Below, piece by piece: positions 14,082 to 22,403 of a stretch of DNA of 64,000 bases (position 1 is its first letter; each line of letters begins with the position of its first letter). Location: NCBI RefSeq assembly GCF_014656095.1, contig NZ_BNBT01000001.1, positions 27,996 to 91,995 of the forward strand. The letters run 5' to 3'. Origin of the DNA: Streptomyces longispororuber. GTDB lineage: Bacteria > Actinomycetota > Actinomycetes > Streptomycetales > Streptomycetaceae. The notes under the pieces are model-generated. The model ran no database searches. It was not told where the DNA came from and was given only the letters and a program-made list of their open reading frames with translations. A program made the translations under genes and the position numbers.

Positions 14082-16193
14082 TCAACTGCCCTTGTCTCCA
14101 GGGGCGGGGCGGGTTCCGCGGTGCGGGGCGGATGCGCGCGCGGACCTGCGCGGAGAGGCGCTGTCGCGCCCGCCCGACGCGCCCGCGCCGGGCCCGGCCG
14201 CCTCCGCGCCGGTCGCCCCGGAGGGCCCGGACGCCCCGGACGTCCCGGACGGGCTCTTCCGGGACTCGACCCGGCCTGTGGATCCGGGCGGGCCTGCGGA
14301 CTCGCGCGCGGCGGTGGGTCCGCTCGCGCCCGTGGACCCTCCCGGCCTCGCGGGCGCCGTGCCTGCTGTGGGCTCTCCCGTTTTCTCGGACGCGGCCGCG
14401 CCGGGGGCGGACCCGCGCGCTCCCGAGGAGGATCCATTCGCCCCGGAAGCGGCGGACCCGCTGGCTCCGGCCGCAGGCCCGTTCGTCCCCGCGGCGGGCC
14501 CGCTCGCCCCGGAGGAGGCCCCACCCGCTACGGAGGAGGCCCCACCCGCTCCGGGAGCAGCGCTTCCACGCCCCTTCTTGGCGGTTCCGCCGCGCCCCCC
14601 GCGCCCCTTCGCCGGGGTCTCCGGCGGCGCCGCCCGGCCGAGGGCCGCCTCCGTGGCCGCGTACAGCTCCGCGGGCCGTACGCCGCTCAGCGCGGTGACC
14701 AGATGCCCGTCAGGCCGTACGAGCAGCACCGTGTGCGCGGCCGCGCCGGGGTAGCTCTCGGCGACGAGCAGTTCGGCGGGGCACGGCAGGGCGGAGACCG
14801 CCGCCGCGAGGCGGGGCATGATCCCGGCCGTCATCCAGTGCCGCCGGTCCCACACGAGGGTGCCCGGGGCCACGAGGACGACGAGGAACTGGCTGAGGCC
14901 GAGGCGGCCCCGCAGCCGTACGTAGGAGCCGTCGGGGGCCGTCACCCCCACATCGACGACCGGAGCGCCCGGCTCCGTGGCCACCTCCACGGTCGAGTCC
15001 GAAGGCCCGGGCGTCAGGGGGGAATGGGTGTGCGCCGCCGGCGCGCCGAGCTGGCCGCACCCCACATGCCCGTCCGTGAGCAGCGTTTCCTGGCCGCGCG
15101 CGGCCCCGGGGACGTACGCGCGCAGCCCACCGCCTCCGCGGAGCGCGGGCAGCGCCTGGTCGGCGGCGCGCAGGCGCGTGGCGACGGCGGCGCGCCGCTC
15201 CACCTGGTAGCTGTCGAGCAGTGCGCCCCCCGCGCCGTGGTGCCAGGCGTGGGCCAGCTTCCACGCGAGGTTGTCCGCGTCCCGCAAACCCTCGTCCAGG
15301 CCCTGCGTACCGAGGGTGCCGAGGAGGTGGGCGGCGTCTCCGGCCAGGAAGCAGCGACCGGCCCGCCAGCGGCGGGCGAGCCGGTGGTGGACCGTGTGGA
15401 CGCCGGTGTCCAGGAGCTCGTACGGCGGTGTGGACGAGCCCCCGCACCAGCCCGCGAGGGTCTCGCGGAGGCGGGCCAGGAGGGCGTCGGGGGTGACCAG
15501 GTCGCCGCGCGGGGGCAGCAGCCAGTCGATCCGCCACAGGCCGCCCGCCAGGGGGCGCGCCGTCACCTCGGTCCCCGCGCGCGGCCACGGAGGGTTACGG
15601 TGCAGCAACGCTTCGCCTGGCCACGGGAGTTCCGCCCGGAGGACGGCGACCGCGTGCCGCTCGACCGCCGTGCGCCCCGGGAAGCGGATGTCGAGCAGTT
15701 TGCGGACCGTCGACCGTGGCCCGTCGCAGCCGATCAGATAACTCCCTCGCCACCAGGCATCCTTGTGCCCCCGGGTATGGGCCGTGACCCCTGAGGCGTC
15801 CTGGTCCAGGGCGTCCAGCTTGCTCTCCACGGCGACCTTCACGAGCCGCTCGTCGGCGATGGCGTCGCGCAGCGCACCGGTCAGCACGTGCTGGGGCACG
15901 TGCAACGGCGACGGCAGCTCGTCACTGAACGTGAGCTGCCGGGTCACCTGCTTCCGCCGCATCGACCGCCACCCGCTCCACCGCGCGCCCGTGGTCACAC
16001 CGCCGAAGGAGCCGCCGGCGAGACGCTCGACGAGCGCGGCGGTGTCCTCCCGCAGCACGGCGGTCCGCGCGGGGCGCTGCTCGTCCTTGCCGGGCCCCTC
16101 GTCGAGGACGACGGTGGGGACGGAGTGCCGGGCGAGAGCCAGGGCCAGGGTGAGGCCCACGGGGCCCGCGCCTGCGACGATCACCGGGTCCAC
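14082..16193 (-). CDS. FAD-dependent aromatic-ring monooxygenase (PheA/TfdB-like) with disordered C-terminal tail
   Basis: Class A flavoprotein hydroxylase. The FAD-binding start VIVAGAGPVGLTLALAL lies at residues 4-20, GCDGPRSTVRK marks the FAD/NAD(P)H-site DG motif near residue 165, and LAGDAAHLLGTLGTQGLDEG is the ribityl-binding GD motif near residue 290. A thioredoxin-like C-terminal domain of this family follows to about residue 535. The last ~165 residues are Gly/Ala/Ser repeats (GGASSGASGPAAG-like) with basic patches and look disordered, which is unusual. The GTG at 16193 is chosen because the fold begins there; an in-frame ATG at 16340 would add 49 residues and overlap a terminator. 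The substrate is probably an aromatic or polyketide-like ring, not determined. Confidence 0.85.
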   Translation of the reverse strand: MDPVIVAGAGPVGLTLALALARHSVPTVVLDEGPGKDEQRPARTAVLREDTAALVERLAGGSFGGVTTGARWSGWRSMRRKQVTRQLTFSDELPSPLHVPQHVLTGALRDAIADERLVKVAVESKLDALDQDASGVTAHTRGHKDAWWRGSYLIGCDGPRSTVRKLLDIRFPGRTAVERHAVAVLRAELPWPGEALLHRNPPWPRAGTEVTARPLAGGLWRIDWLLPPRGDLVTPDALLARLRETLAGWCGGSSTPPYELLDTGVHTVHHRLARRWRAGRCFLAGDAAHLLGTLGTQGLDEGLRDADNLAWKLAHAWHHGAGGALLDSYQVERRAAVATRLRAADQALPALRGGGGLRAYVPGAARGQETLLTDGHVGCGQLGAPAAHTHSPLTPGPSDSTVEVATEPGAPVVDVGVTAPDGSYVRLRGRLGLSQFLVVLVAPGTLVWDRRHWMTAGIMPRLAAAVSALPCPAELLVAESYPGAAAHTVLLVRPDGHLVTALSGVRPAELYAATEAALGRAAPPETPAKGRGGRGGTAKKGRGSAAPGAGGASSVAGGASSGASGPAAGTNGPAAGASGSAASGANGSSSGARGSAPGAAASEKTGEPTAGTAPARPGGSTGASGPTAARESAGPPGSTGRVESRKSPSGTSGASGPSGATGAEAAGPGAGASGGRDSASPRRSARASAPHRGTRPAPGDKGS

Positions 16194-16315
16194 GGCGTAC
16201 GGCCTCCTGCCAGGACGGCTTGCGAGCGCCGGACGTACGTACAGGAAATGGCAGTTGAAACCCGGTGCACGATCACAGAACGTATGCAACCCACTGCCGG
16301 TGCTTGCGTCAAGCG

Positions 16316-16349
16316 ACGAAGGCAGTGGCGTGGCCGCCACTGCCTTCGT
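16316..16349. terminator. terminator of the gluABCD operon
   Basis: ACGAAGGCAGTGGCG-TGGC-CGCCACTGCCTTCGT is a perfect 15-bp stem with a four-base loop, about 100 bases beyond the gluD stop on the minus strand and ahead of the monooxygenase gene. Confidence 0.85.
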
Positions 16350-16452
16350 TCTTACGGATCATCGGGTGAGTGCCCGTCCTGCCCGTCGGGGGACGTGTGC
16401 ACGTGGACGCGTCAGTCGGTCCCTTCCGCCGGTCTGCGGATCGTGACACCCG

Positions 16453-17337
16453 TCAGTGCTCGGCTCCCGTCGCCTGGGTACCGGCCACGGCCGCCACCGG
16501 TACCACCGCACCCGTGGACTTCTTCCCGCGCCGCAGCCGTCCCTCCAGCCAGGAGGCGAACGTCGTGAGGATGAAGTTGATGACCACGAAGATCAACGCC
16601 ACGATGGTGAAGCAGGCGATGGTGTTGGCACCGTACGCGGCGCTCATCGGCCGCACCGAGGCGAGCAGCTCGGAGAAGGTGAGCATCGCGCCGCCGAGCG
16701 CGGTGTCCTTCACGATGACCACGAGCTGGCTGACGATCGCCGGCAGCATCGCGGTGACCGACTGCGGCAGGAGCACGGAACGCATCGTCTGCCCCTTGCG
16801 CAGGCCGATGGCCATGGCTGCCTCGGACTGGCCCTTGGGCAGGGACAGGATGCCCGCCCGGACGATCTCGGCCAGTACCGACGCGTTGTAGAGCACGAGT
16901 CCGGTGACCACCGCGTACAGGGGGCGGTCCTCCGAGCTGACGTCGGTGAACTCGGCGAGCGCCGCGTTCGCGAAGACCATCAGGATCAGTACGGGAATGG
17001 CGCGGAAGAATTCCACGACCGCCCCGGAGGGCCACCGCACCCACGCGTGGTCGGAGAGCCGGGCGATACCGAAGACCGCCCCCAGCGGCAGGGCGATGAG
17101 CATCGCGAAGGCGGCCGCGGTCAGGGTGTTCTCAAGACCCGGCCATATGTAGGTCTCCCAGGGGCGCGAGTCGGTGAAGAACGGCTTCCACTTGACCCAT
17201 TCAAGCTGGTTCTTCTCGTCCAGCTTGGTGTAGACCCAGTAGGCGGCGGCGGCCAGCACGACCAGGAAGCCGATCGAGTACAGAATGTTGCGCCGTTTGG
17301 CGCGGGGACCCGGAGCGTCGTACAGAACGGAGGTCAT
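16453..17337 (-). CDS. gluD: glutamate ABC transporter permease GluD
   Basis: Inner-membrane permease subunit of a polar amino acid (glutamate) importer, 294 residues. One N-terminal span (ILYSIGFLVVLAAAAYWVY) precedes the canonical His/Glu/Gln-type permease domain of five spans. The cytoplasmic EAA loop, which contacts the ATPase, reads EAAMAIGLRKGQTMRSVLLPQ near residues 185-205. The C-terminus is basic and Ala/Val-rich. It overlaps gluC by four bases (ATGA), so the two permeases are co-translated, and it ends the operon at the 16316 hairpin. Confidence 0.95.
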   Translation of the reverse strand: MTSVLYDAPGPRAKRRNILYSIGFLVVLAAAAYWVYTKLDEKNQLEWVKWKPFFTDSRPWETYIWPGLENTLTAAAFAMLIALPLGAVFGIARLSDHAWVRWPSGAVVEFFRAIPVLILMVFANAALAEFTDVSSEDRPLYAVVTGLVLYNASVLAEIVRAGILSLPKGQSEAAMAIGLRKGQTMRSVLLPQSVTAMLPAIVSQLVVIVKDTALGGAMLTFSELLASVRPMSAAYGANTIACFTIVALIFVVINFILTTFASWLEGRLRRGKKSTGAVVPVAAVAGTQATGAEH

Positions 17338-17999
17338 CGCTTCACCGCCACCTTCTTGCTCACCCAGCCGAGGATCAGACCGGTGGGCAGGGTGAGGCAG
17401 ATGTATCCGAACGCGAAGACGGCTCCGATAAGGATGAGCTGGGCCTCGTTCTCGATCATTTCCCTCATGAGGAGCGCGGCTTCGGTGACACCGATCGCCG
17501 CCGCCACCGTCGTGTTCTTCGTCAGGGCGATCAGCACGTTGGCCAGCGGGCCGACGACCGAGCGGAACGCCTGCGGCAGGATCACCAGCGTCAGGACCTG
17601 GGTGAAGGAGAGCCCGATCGCGCGCGCCGCCTCCGCCTGGCCGACGGGCACCGTGTTGATGCCGGAGCGCAGGGCCTCACAGACGAACGCCGCGGTGTAG
17701 GCGGTCAGACCGAACACCGCCAACCGGAAGTTGATGGTGGTGAAGTCATCCGCGCCCATGTTGATGTTCAGCGTCTGGAAGAGGCCGAGCGAGGTGAAGA
17801 CGATGATGACGGTCAGGGGGATGTTTCGGACCACGTTCACGTACGCCGTTCCGAAACCGCGCATCAGGGGCACCGGGCTCACACGCATGCCGGCCAGCAG
17901 CGTGCCCCATATCAAAGAGCCGACGGCGGAGAGGGCGGTGAGTTTCACCGTCGTCCAGAAAGCCGCCCACAGGTCGTAACCTTCAAGAAAGTCGAACAC
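17334..17999 (-). CDS. gluC: glutamate ABC transporter permease GluC
   Basis: Second permease subunit, 221 residues with about five spans. The EAA loop is QAEAARAIGLSFTQVLTLVILPQ. It forms a heterodimer with GluD. The start is GTG (MFDFLEGYDLW). A perfect 12-bp hairpin separates it from gluB upstream, which probably reduces permease expression relative to the binding protein. Confidence 0.95.
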   Translation of the reverse strand: MFDFLEGYDLWAAFWTTVKLTALSAVGSLIWGTLLAGMRVSPVPLMRGFGTAYVNVVRNIPLTVIIVFTSLGLFQTLNINMGADDFTTINFRLAVFGLTAYTAAFVCEALRSGINTVPVGQAEAARAIGLSFTQVLTLVILPQAFRSVVGPLANVLIALTKNTTVAAAIGVTEAALLMREMIENEAQLILIGAVFAFGYICLTLPTGLILGWVSKKVAVKR

Positions 18000-18037
18000 G
18001 ATCTCCCGCGCTTCCGCGTATGTCTCAAGGGAGAGCG

Positions 18038-18064
18038 GGGCGTGCCGCTGGGAGCGGCACGCCC
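18038..18064 (-). terminator. gluB-gluC intergenic hairpin (attenuating terminator or mRNA stabiliser)
   Basis: GGGCGTGCCGCT-GGG-AGCGGCACGCCC is a perfect 12-bp stem with a three-base loop between gluB and gluC. Stems like this after binding-protein genes commonly protect upstream mRNA or partly stop transcription, giving excess binding protein over permease. Confidence 0.8.
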
Positions 18065-18088
18065 GTCACGCCCTTCCTCGCCGACGCT

Positions 18089-18925
18089 TTACTTGACGAT
18101 GTCGCCGATCTGCGGCGCGGGCTCGTTCTTGTAGTTGGCCGGACCGAAGTGCTTCTTCACGGTCTCGTCCCACGCCTTGTCCTTGACCATCTTGGTCAGC
18201 GCGTCATTGATCTTCTTCTTGAGGTCGGAGCCCTTCTTGACGCCGATGCCGTAGTTCTCATTCGTCATCTTGAAACCGGCGAGCTTGAACTTGCCCTCGA
18301 ACTCCTTCTGCGCGGCGTAACCGGCGAGGATCGAGTCGTCCGTGGTCAGCGCGTCGATGACCTTGTTCTGCAGACCGGTCAGGCACTCCGAGTAACCGCC
18401 GTACGTCTGCAGGTCGGCCTTCGGGGCGAGCTTCTTCTTGACGTTCTGCGCCGAGGTCGAGCCCGCGACCGAGCAGAGCTTCTTGTTGTTCAGGTCCTTC
18501 GGCGACTTGATCGACTTGTCGTCGGCACGGACCAGAATGTCCTGGTGCGCCAGCAGGTACGGCCCCGCGAAGTCGACCTTCTCCTCGCGCTCCGGCGTGA
18601 TCGAGTACGTCGCGGCGATGAAGTCGACGTCACCGCGCTGGAGCATCGTCTCGCGGTCGGCGCTCTTGGCTTCCTTCCACTCGATGTCCCCCTCCTTGTA
18701 GCCCAGTTCCTTGGCGACATAGGTGGCGACATCGACGTCGAAGCCCTCGTACTTGCCGTCCGGCGTCTTCTGGCCGAGGCCCGGCTGGTCGAACTTGATG
18801 CCGATCGTGATCTTCTTGCCCCCGCCGGAGCCCTTGTCGTCCTTGTCGTCACCGCCGCACGCGGTGGCGGTGAGGGAGAGCGCGAGCAGGACCGAGGCTG
18901 CCGCGGTGACCTTGCGAACCTTCAT
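18089..18925 (-). CDS. gluB: glutamate-binding lipoprotein GluB
   Basis: Extracellular solute-binding protein of the glutamate importer, family 3. The signal peptide ends in a lipobox with Cys23 (TATACGG), followed by an Asp/Lys/Gly linker. The ligand-binding domain includes ITIGIKFDQPGLGQ and VDFIAATYSITPEREEKVDF. Two ATGs are possible, and I choose the one at 18925 because AAGGA lies at proper distance from it but abuts the ATG at 18934. Length is 278 residues. It is flanked by hairpins on both sides in the intergenic regions, consistent with separately boosted expression. Confidence 0.95.
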   Translation of the reverse strand: MKVRKVTAAASVLLALSLTATACGGDDKDDKGSGGGKKITIGIKFDQPGLGQKTPDGKYEGFDVDVATYVAKELGYKEGDIEWKEAKSADRETMLQRGDVDFIAATYSITPEREEKVDFAGPYLLAHQDILVRADDKSIKSPKDLNNKKLCSVAGSTSAQNVKKKLAPKADLQTYGGYSECLTGLQNKVIDALTTDDSILAGYAAQKEFEGKFKLAGFKMTNENYGIGVKKGSDLKKKINDALTKMVKDKAWDETVKKHFGPANYKNEPAPQIGDIVK

Positions 18926-18987
18926 GGTGAACATCCTTCGTGTCGGCGGAGGTTGGGGGAGACGCTGCCGGGCGTCCGGAGATGAGG

Positions 18988-19010
18988 GGCGCCCCTGCGG
19001 GCGGGGCGCC
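18988..19010 (-). promoter_or_regulatory. gluA-gluB intergenic hairpin
   Basis: GGCGCCCC-TGCGGGC-GGGGCGCC forms a perfect 8-bp GC stem between gluA and gluB. It may act as an mRNA processing or stabilising element, allowing gluB to accumulate above gluA. Confidence 0.6.
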
Positions 19011-19021
19011 GGCGCGGCACG

Positions 19022-19798
19022 TCAGTGGTGCAGGATCTTCGACAGGAAGTCCTTGGCACGGTCGCTGCGCGGGTTGCTGAAGAACTGGTCCGGAGTGGCC
19101 TCTTCGACGATCCGGCCGTCCGCCATGAAGACCACGCGGTTCGCGGCCGACCGGGCGAAGCCCATCTCGTGGGTCACGACGACCATGGTCATGCCGTCCC
19201 GGGCGAGCTGCTGCATCACCTCGAGGACCTCGTTGATCATCTCGGGGTCGAGCGCCGACGTGGGCTCGTCGAAGAGCATGACCTTGGGGTCCATGGCGAG
19301 CGCGCGGGCGATCGCGACGCGCTGCTGCTGGCCGCCGGAGAGCTGCGCCGGGTACTTGTCGGCCTGCGTGCCGACGCCCACGCGGTCGAGCAGGCCGCGG
19401 GCCTTCTCCTCCGCCTCCGCCTTGGCCGTCCTGCGCACCTTGACCTGGCCCAGCATCACGTTCTCGAGCACGGTCTTGTGCGCGAAGAGGTTGAACGACT
19501 GGAAGACCATGCCCACGTCGGCGCGGAGCCGGGCGAGCTCCTTGCCCTCCTGGGGCAGGGGCTTGCCGTCGATCGTGATGGCGCCGGAGTCGATGGTCTC
19601 CAGGCGGTTGATCGTGCGGCACAGGGTCGACTTGCCGGACCCGGAGGGTCCGATCACGACGACGACCTCGCCGCGGGCGATGGTCAGGTCGATGTCCTGG
19701 AGGACGTGCAGCGCGCCGAAGTGCTTGTTGACGTTCTTCAACACGACAAGGTCGTCCGCCGCGGGTATGGCGTCCTTGGTCACCGATACTTCGGTCAC
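19022..19798 (-). CDS. gluA: glutamate ABC transporter ATP-binding protein GluA
   Basis: Cytoplasmic ATPase of the importer. Motifs are Walker [11 protein letters not shown]-loop MVFQSFNLF, signature [10 protein letters not shown], Walker [13 protein letters not shown] and the switch His in VVVTHEMGF. With GTG 19798 ([12 protein letters not shown]) it has 258 residues and GGAG nine bases upstream. An ATG at 19813 would add MEQQA but its GAGGAGG directly abuts the codon, so I prefer the GTG without certainty. It is the first gene of the four-gene operon; a -10-like TATGCT lies at 19881-19886 on this strand. Confidence 0.93.
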   Translation of the reverse strand: MTEVSVTKDAIPAADDLVVLKNVNKHFGALHVLQDIDLTIARGEVVVVIGPSGSGKSTLCRTINRLETIDSGAITIDGKPLPQEGKELARLRADVGMVFQSFNLFAHKTVLENVMLGQVKVRRTAKAEAEEKARGLLDRVGVGTQADKYPAQLSGGQQQRVAIARALAMDPKVMLFDEPTSALDPEMINEVLEVMQQLARDGMTMVVVTHEMGFARSAANRVVFMADGRIVEEATPDQFFSNPRSDRAKDFLSKILHH

Positions 19799-19813
19799 GG
19801 CTTGTTGCTCCAT

Positions 19814-20202
19814 CCTCCTCGGGTTGGGAGGACAGTAGTAACCCGGTGCGACCAGCGTCATTACATCTGAGGGGAAATTGAGCATAACGATCCGGCCGCA
19901 ACCGGACACTTTGTGTGAACGGGGCGCCGGGCGCGCGTACCGGGTGCATAACGGAACGTGTCCGTGACCCGAAGGGTCTTGACGCGGTCCTCGCCCATCG
20001 GCGTGGATGCCTTGGGGCGCGCCGCAGGCGCCCCGTACCGCTGAGATCCGCGCGCACGCGCGCGTGGCCGACGTCCGTGGACCCGGGCGGAGCGCCGCGT
20101 GAGCGGAAACGGAACATCCGATGAACCGCGGGCCCACGGCACCACCGGGACCCGCGGGAACCACGACACCACAGGGGCGCCGATGAGCTGGAGGGGGACC
20201 GC
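19814..20202. promoter_or_regulatory. divergent promoter region of gluABCD and the two-component system
   Basis: 389 bases between divergent operons. On the minus strand TATGCT at 19886-19881 is a candidate -10 for gluA, preceded by the small inverted repeat ACACAAAGTGT near 19910. On the plus strand I see no clear consensus promoter for the response regulator. No gene is evident. Confidence 0.45.
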
Positions 20203-20892
20203 ATGAGACTGCTCCTCGTCGAGGACGACGACCACGTGGCCGCCGCCCTCGCCGCGGTCCTGGCCCGGCACGGCTTCGCCGTCACCCACGCGCGCAGCGG
20301 CGAGGAGGCCCTCCAGGCCCTGCTGCCCGGCGAAGCCGCACCCTTCGGAGTGGTGCTCCTGGACCTCGGCCTGCCCGACCAGGACGGCTACGAGGTCTGC
20401 GGGAAGATCCGCAAGCGCACCTCGACCCCCGTCATCATGGTCACGGCCCGGGCCGACGTACGCTCCCGCATCCACGGTCTCAACCTCGGGGCCGACGACT
20501 ACGTGGTGAAGCCCTACGACACCGGGGAGCTCATCGCCCGGATCCACGCCGTCACCCGGCGCCCGGCCGCGGGCACCGCGCCCGCCCCGGCCGAGACCGA
20601 GCTGCGGCTCGGCAACGTACGCATCGAACTGCCCACCCGCCAGGTCAGCGTGGACGGCACCAAGGTGCAGTTGACCCGCAAGGAGTTCGACCTGCTGGCC
20701 CTGCTCGCCCAGCGGCCCGGTGTGGTCTTCCGCCGGGAGCAGATCATCAGCGAGGTGTGGCGGACCAGTTGGGAGGGGACCGGCCGCACGCTGGAGGTGC
20801 ACGTGGCCTCGCTGCGCGCGAAGCTGCACATGCCGACCCTGATCGAGACCGTGCGCGGAGTCGGCTACCGGCTCGTCGCCCCGGCGTCGTAG
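20203..20892 (+). CDS. OmpR/PhoB-type response regulator
   Basis: Two-component response regulator, 229 residues. The receiver domain starts [12 protein letters not shown], has phospho-acceptor Asp54 in VVLLDLGLP, and the switch Lys in [10 protein letters not shown] winged-helix DNA-binding domain follows from residue ~130 ([17 protein letters not shown] and VGYRLVAP). The sensor kinase gene follows after nine bases, and a TAXI-type binding protein is convergent beyond it, suggesting that the system senses or controls uptake of a small organic acid. Confidence 0.95.
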   Translation: MRLLLVEDDDHVAAALAAVLARHGFAVTHARSGEEALQALLPGEAAPFGVVLLDLGLPDQDGYEVCGKIRKRTSTPVIMVTARADVRSRIHGLNLGADDYVVKPYDTGELIARIHAVTRRPAAGTAPAPAETELRLGNVRIELPTRQVSVDGTKVQLTRKEFDLLALLAQRPGVVFRREQIISEVWRTSWEGTGRTLEVHVASLRAKLHMPTLIETVRGVGYRLVAPAS

Positions 20893-20901
20893 CGGGGACA
20901 G

Positions 20902-22332
20902 GTGCGCGCCCGCCTCCTGCCGCTGCTCATCGTCCTGATGGCGGGCGTCCTGCTCGCCCTGGGCGTGCCCCTCGCGGTGAGCGTGGCCTCCGCCCAGCAG
21001 CAGAAGGTCGTCGTCGACCGCATCGACGACACCGCGCGCTTCGCCTCGCTCGCGCAGTTCGTCACGGAACGCCCCGTCGGCTCGCGCGTACGCGACAAGG
21101 ACGAACGGCGCGAGACGCTCCAGAACGAACTCGACTACTACAACGAGGTCTACGGCATCAGGGCGGGCGTCTTCTTCCGGGACACGCTCCCCATGGCGCA
21201 CGCCCCGGACGACTGGTTCCTGCCCGGCGTGGGCCACCCCGTGCGCGACGCCTTCGAAGAGGCGCTGCGCTCCCGGGGCAGCCACGACCCGCCCCAGGTG
21301 TGGCCCTGGGAGGAGGACGGGCGCATCGTCGTGGCGTCCCCGGTGATCCGCGACGGCGACGTGATCGCCGTCGTCGTCACCGACTCGCCGACCGGGCGCA
21401 TGCGCGCGCAGACCCTGCACGGCTGGCTGCTGATCGGCGCGGGCGAGTCGGCGGCGATGCTCCTCGCGGTCGGTGCGGCCCTGCGCCTCACCCGCTGGAT
21501 CCTGCGCCCGGTGGGCGTCCTGGACGCGACCACGCACGACATCGCCACCGGCCGCCTCGCGTCCCGGGTCGCGGCGGCGGGCGGGCCGCCGGAACTCAGA
21601 CGCCTGGCCCGTTCGTTCAACGAGATGGCCGACCACGTCGAGGACGTCCTGGAGCAGCAGCGCGCCTTCGTCGCCGACGCCTCCCACCAACTGCGCAACC
21701 CCCTGTCCGCCCTGCTGCTGCGCATCGAACTGCTCGCCTTGGAGCTGCCCGAGGGCAACGAGGAGATCGCCTCGGTCCGCACGGAGGGCAAGCGTCTGGC
21801 CCAGGTCCTCGACGACCTCCTGGACCTGGCGCTCGCCGAGCACGCGACGGCGGACCTCCGGCTCACCGACATCGGCGCGCTCGCGGCCGAGCGCGTGGCC
21901 GCCTGGCGGCCACTCGCCGAGGAGCGGGGCGTGCTCCTGGAGGGGCACTGCCCGGCCACCACGGGGTGGGCGGACCCGATCGCGCTGTCCAGCGCCCTGG
22001 ACGCGGTGATCGACAACGCCCTCAAGTTCACGCCCGAGGGGGAGCGCGTCGAGGTGCGGGTCGCCTCGGCCGACGGGACGGCGAGCGTCGTCGTCACCGA
22101 CCACGGGCCGGGCCTCACCGACGAGGAGCTGGCCCGCGTGGGCGACCGTTTCTGGCGCAGCAACCGCCACCAGAACGTCAAGGGCTCCGGCCTCGGCCTG
22201 TCCATCTCCCGCGCGCTGTTGGCCGCCGGCGGCGGCACCCTCGCGTACGAGCGCCATGAGCCGCACGGTCTGAAGGTGACGGTGGGCGTCCCCCGGCAGG
22301 CGCCCGGCGAGACTCCGGCGCTCAGGGCTTGA
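20902..22332 (+). CDS. sensor histidine kinase
   Basis: Membrane histidine kinase, 476 residues. A first span (LLPLLIVLMAGVLLALGVPLAV, residues 5-26) is followed by an extracytoplasmic sensor of ~140 residues, a second span near 175-195, and a HAMP segment. The phosphorylated His is in FVADASHQLRNPLSALL. N box IDNALKF, G1 DHGPGL and G2 GSGLGLSI complete the ATPase domain. The GTG start is nine bases after the regulator stop. Its last codons lie in the first copy of a 27-bp tandem repeat shared with the converging gene. Confidence 0.95.
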   Translation: MRARLLPLLIVLMAGVLLALGVPLAVSVASAQQQKVVVDRIDDTARFASLAQFVTERPVGSRVRDKDERRETLQNELDYYNEVYGIRAGVFFRDTLPMAHAPDDWFLPGVGHPVRDAFEEALRSRGSHDPPQVWPWEEDGRIVVASPVIRDGDVIAVVVTDSPTGRMRAQTLHGWLLIGAGESAAMLLAVGAALRLTRWILRPVGVLDATTHDIATGRLASRVAAAGGPPELRRLARSFNEMADHVEDVLEQQRAFVADASHQLRNPLSALLLRIELLALELPEGNEEIASVRTEGKRLAQVLDDLLDLALAEHATADLRLTDIGALAAERVAAWRPLAEERGVLLEGHCPATTGWADPIALSSALDAVIDNALKFTPEGERVEVRVASADGTASVVVTDHGPGLTDEELARVGDRFWRSNRHQNVKGSGLGLSISRALLAAGGGTLAYERHEPHGLKVTVGVPRQAPGETPALRA

Positions 22333-22403
22333 CCGGGCGGTAGTACGTGCAGGGCTTGACCGGGCGGTAGTACGTTCAGGGCTTCACCGAGCGGTAGTAG
22401 CGC
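22323..22403. repeat. three 27-bp direct repeats at the convergent gene ends
   Basis: Copies at 22323-22349, 22350-22376 and 22377-22403 share the core CAGGGCTTGACCGGGCGGTA. The third copy encodes the C-terminus YYRSVKP of the TAXI protein on the minus strand; the other two would encode near-identical YYRPVKP-stop endings. The kinase stop on the plus strand lies in copy one. This is a recent tandem duplication of the 3' end of the binding-protein gene. Confidence 0.85.

Noticed and set aside
14082..16193. Missing N-hydroxylase of the siderophore pathway
   Set aside because: It belongs to the class A aromatic hydroxylases (GD motif, thioredoxin-like end), not to the class B lysine/ornithine N-monooxygenases, and lies 26 kb away.
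19861..22266. 801-codon open frame antisense to the two-component genes
   Set aside because: Same shadow pattern; the plus-strand genes have clear receiver and kinase motifs.
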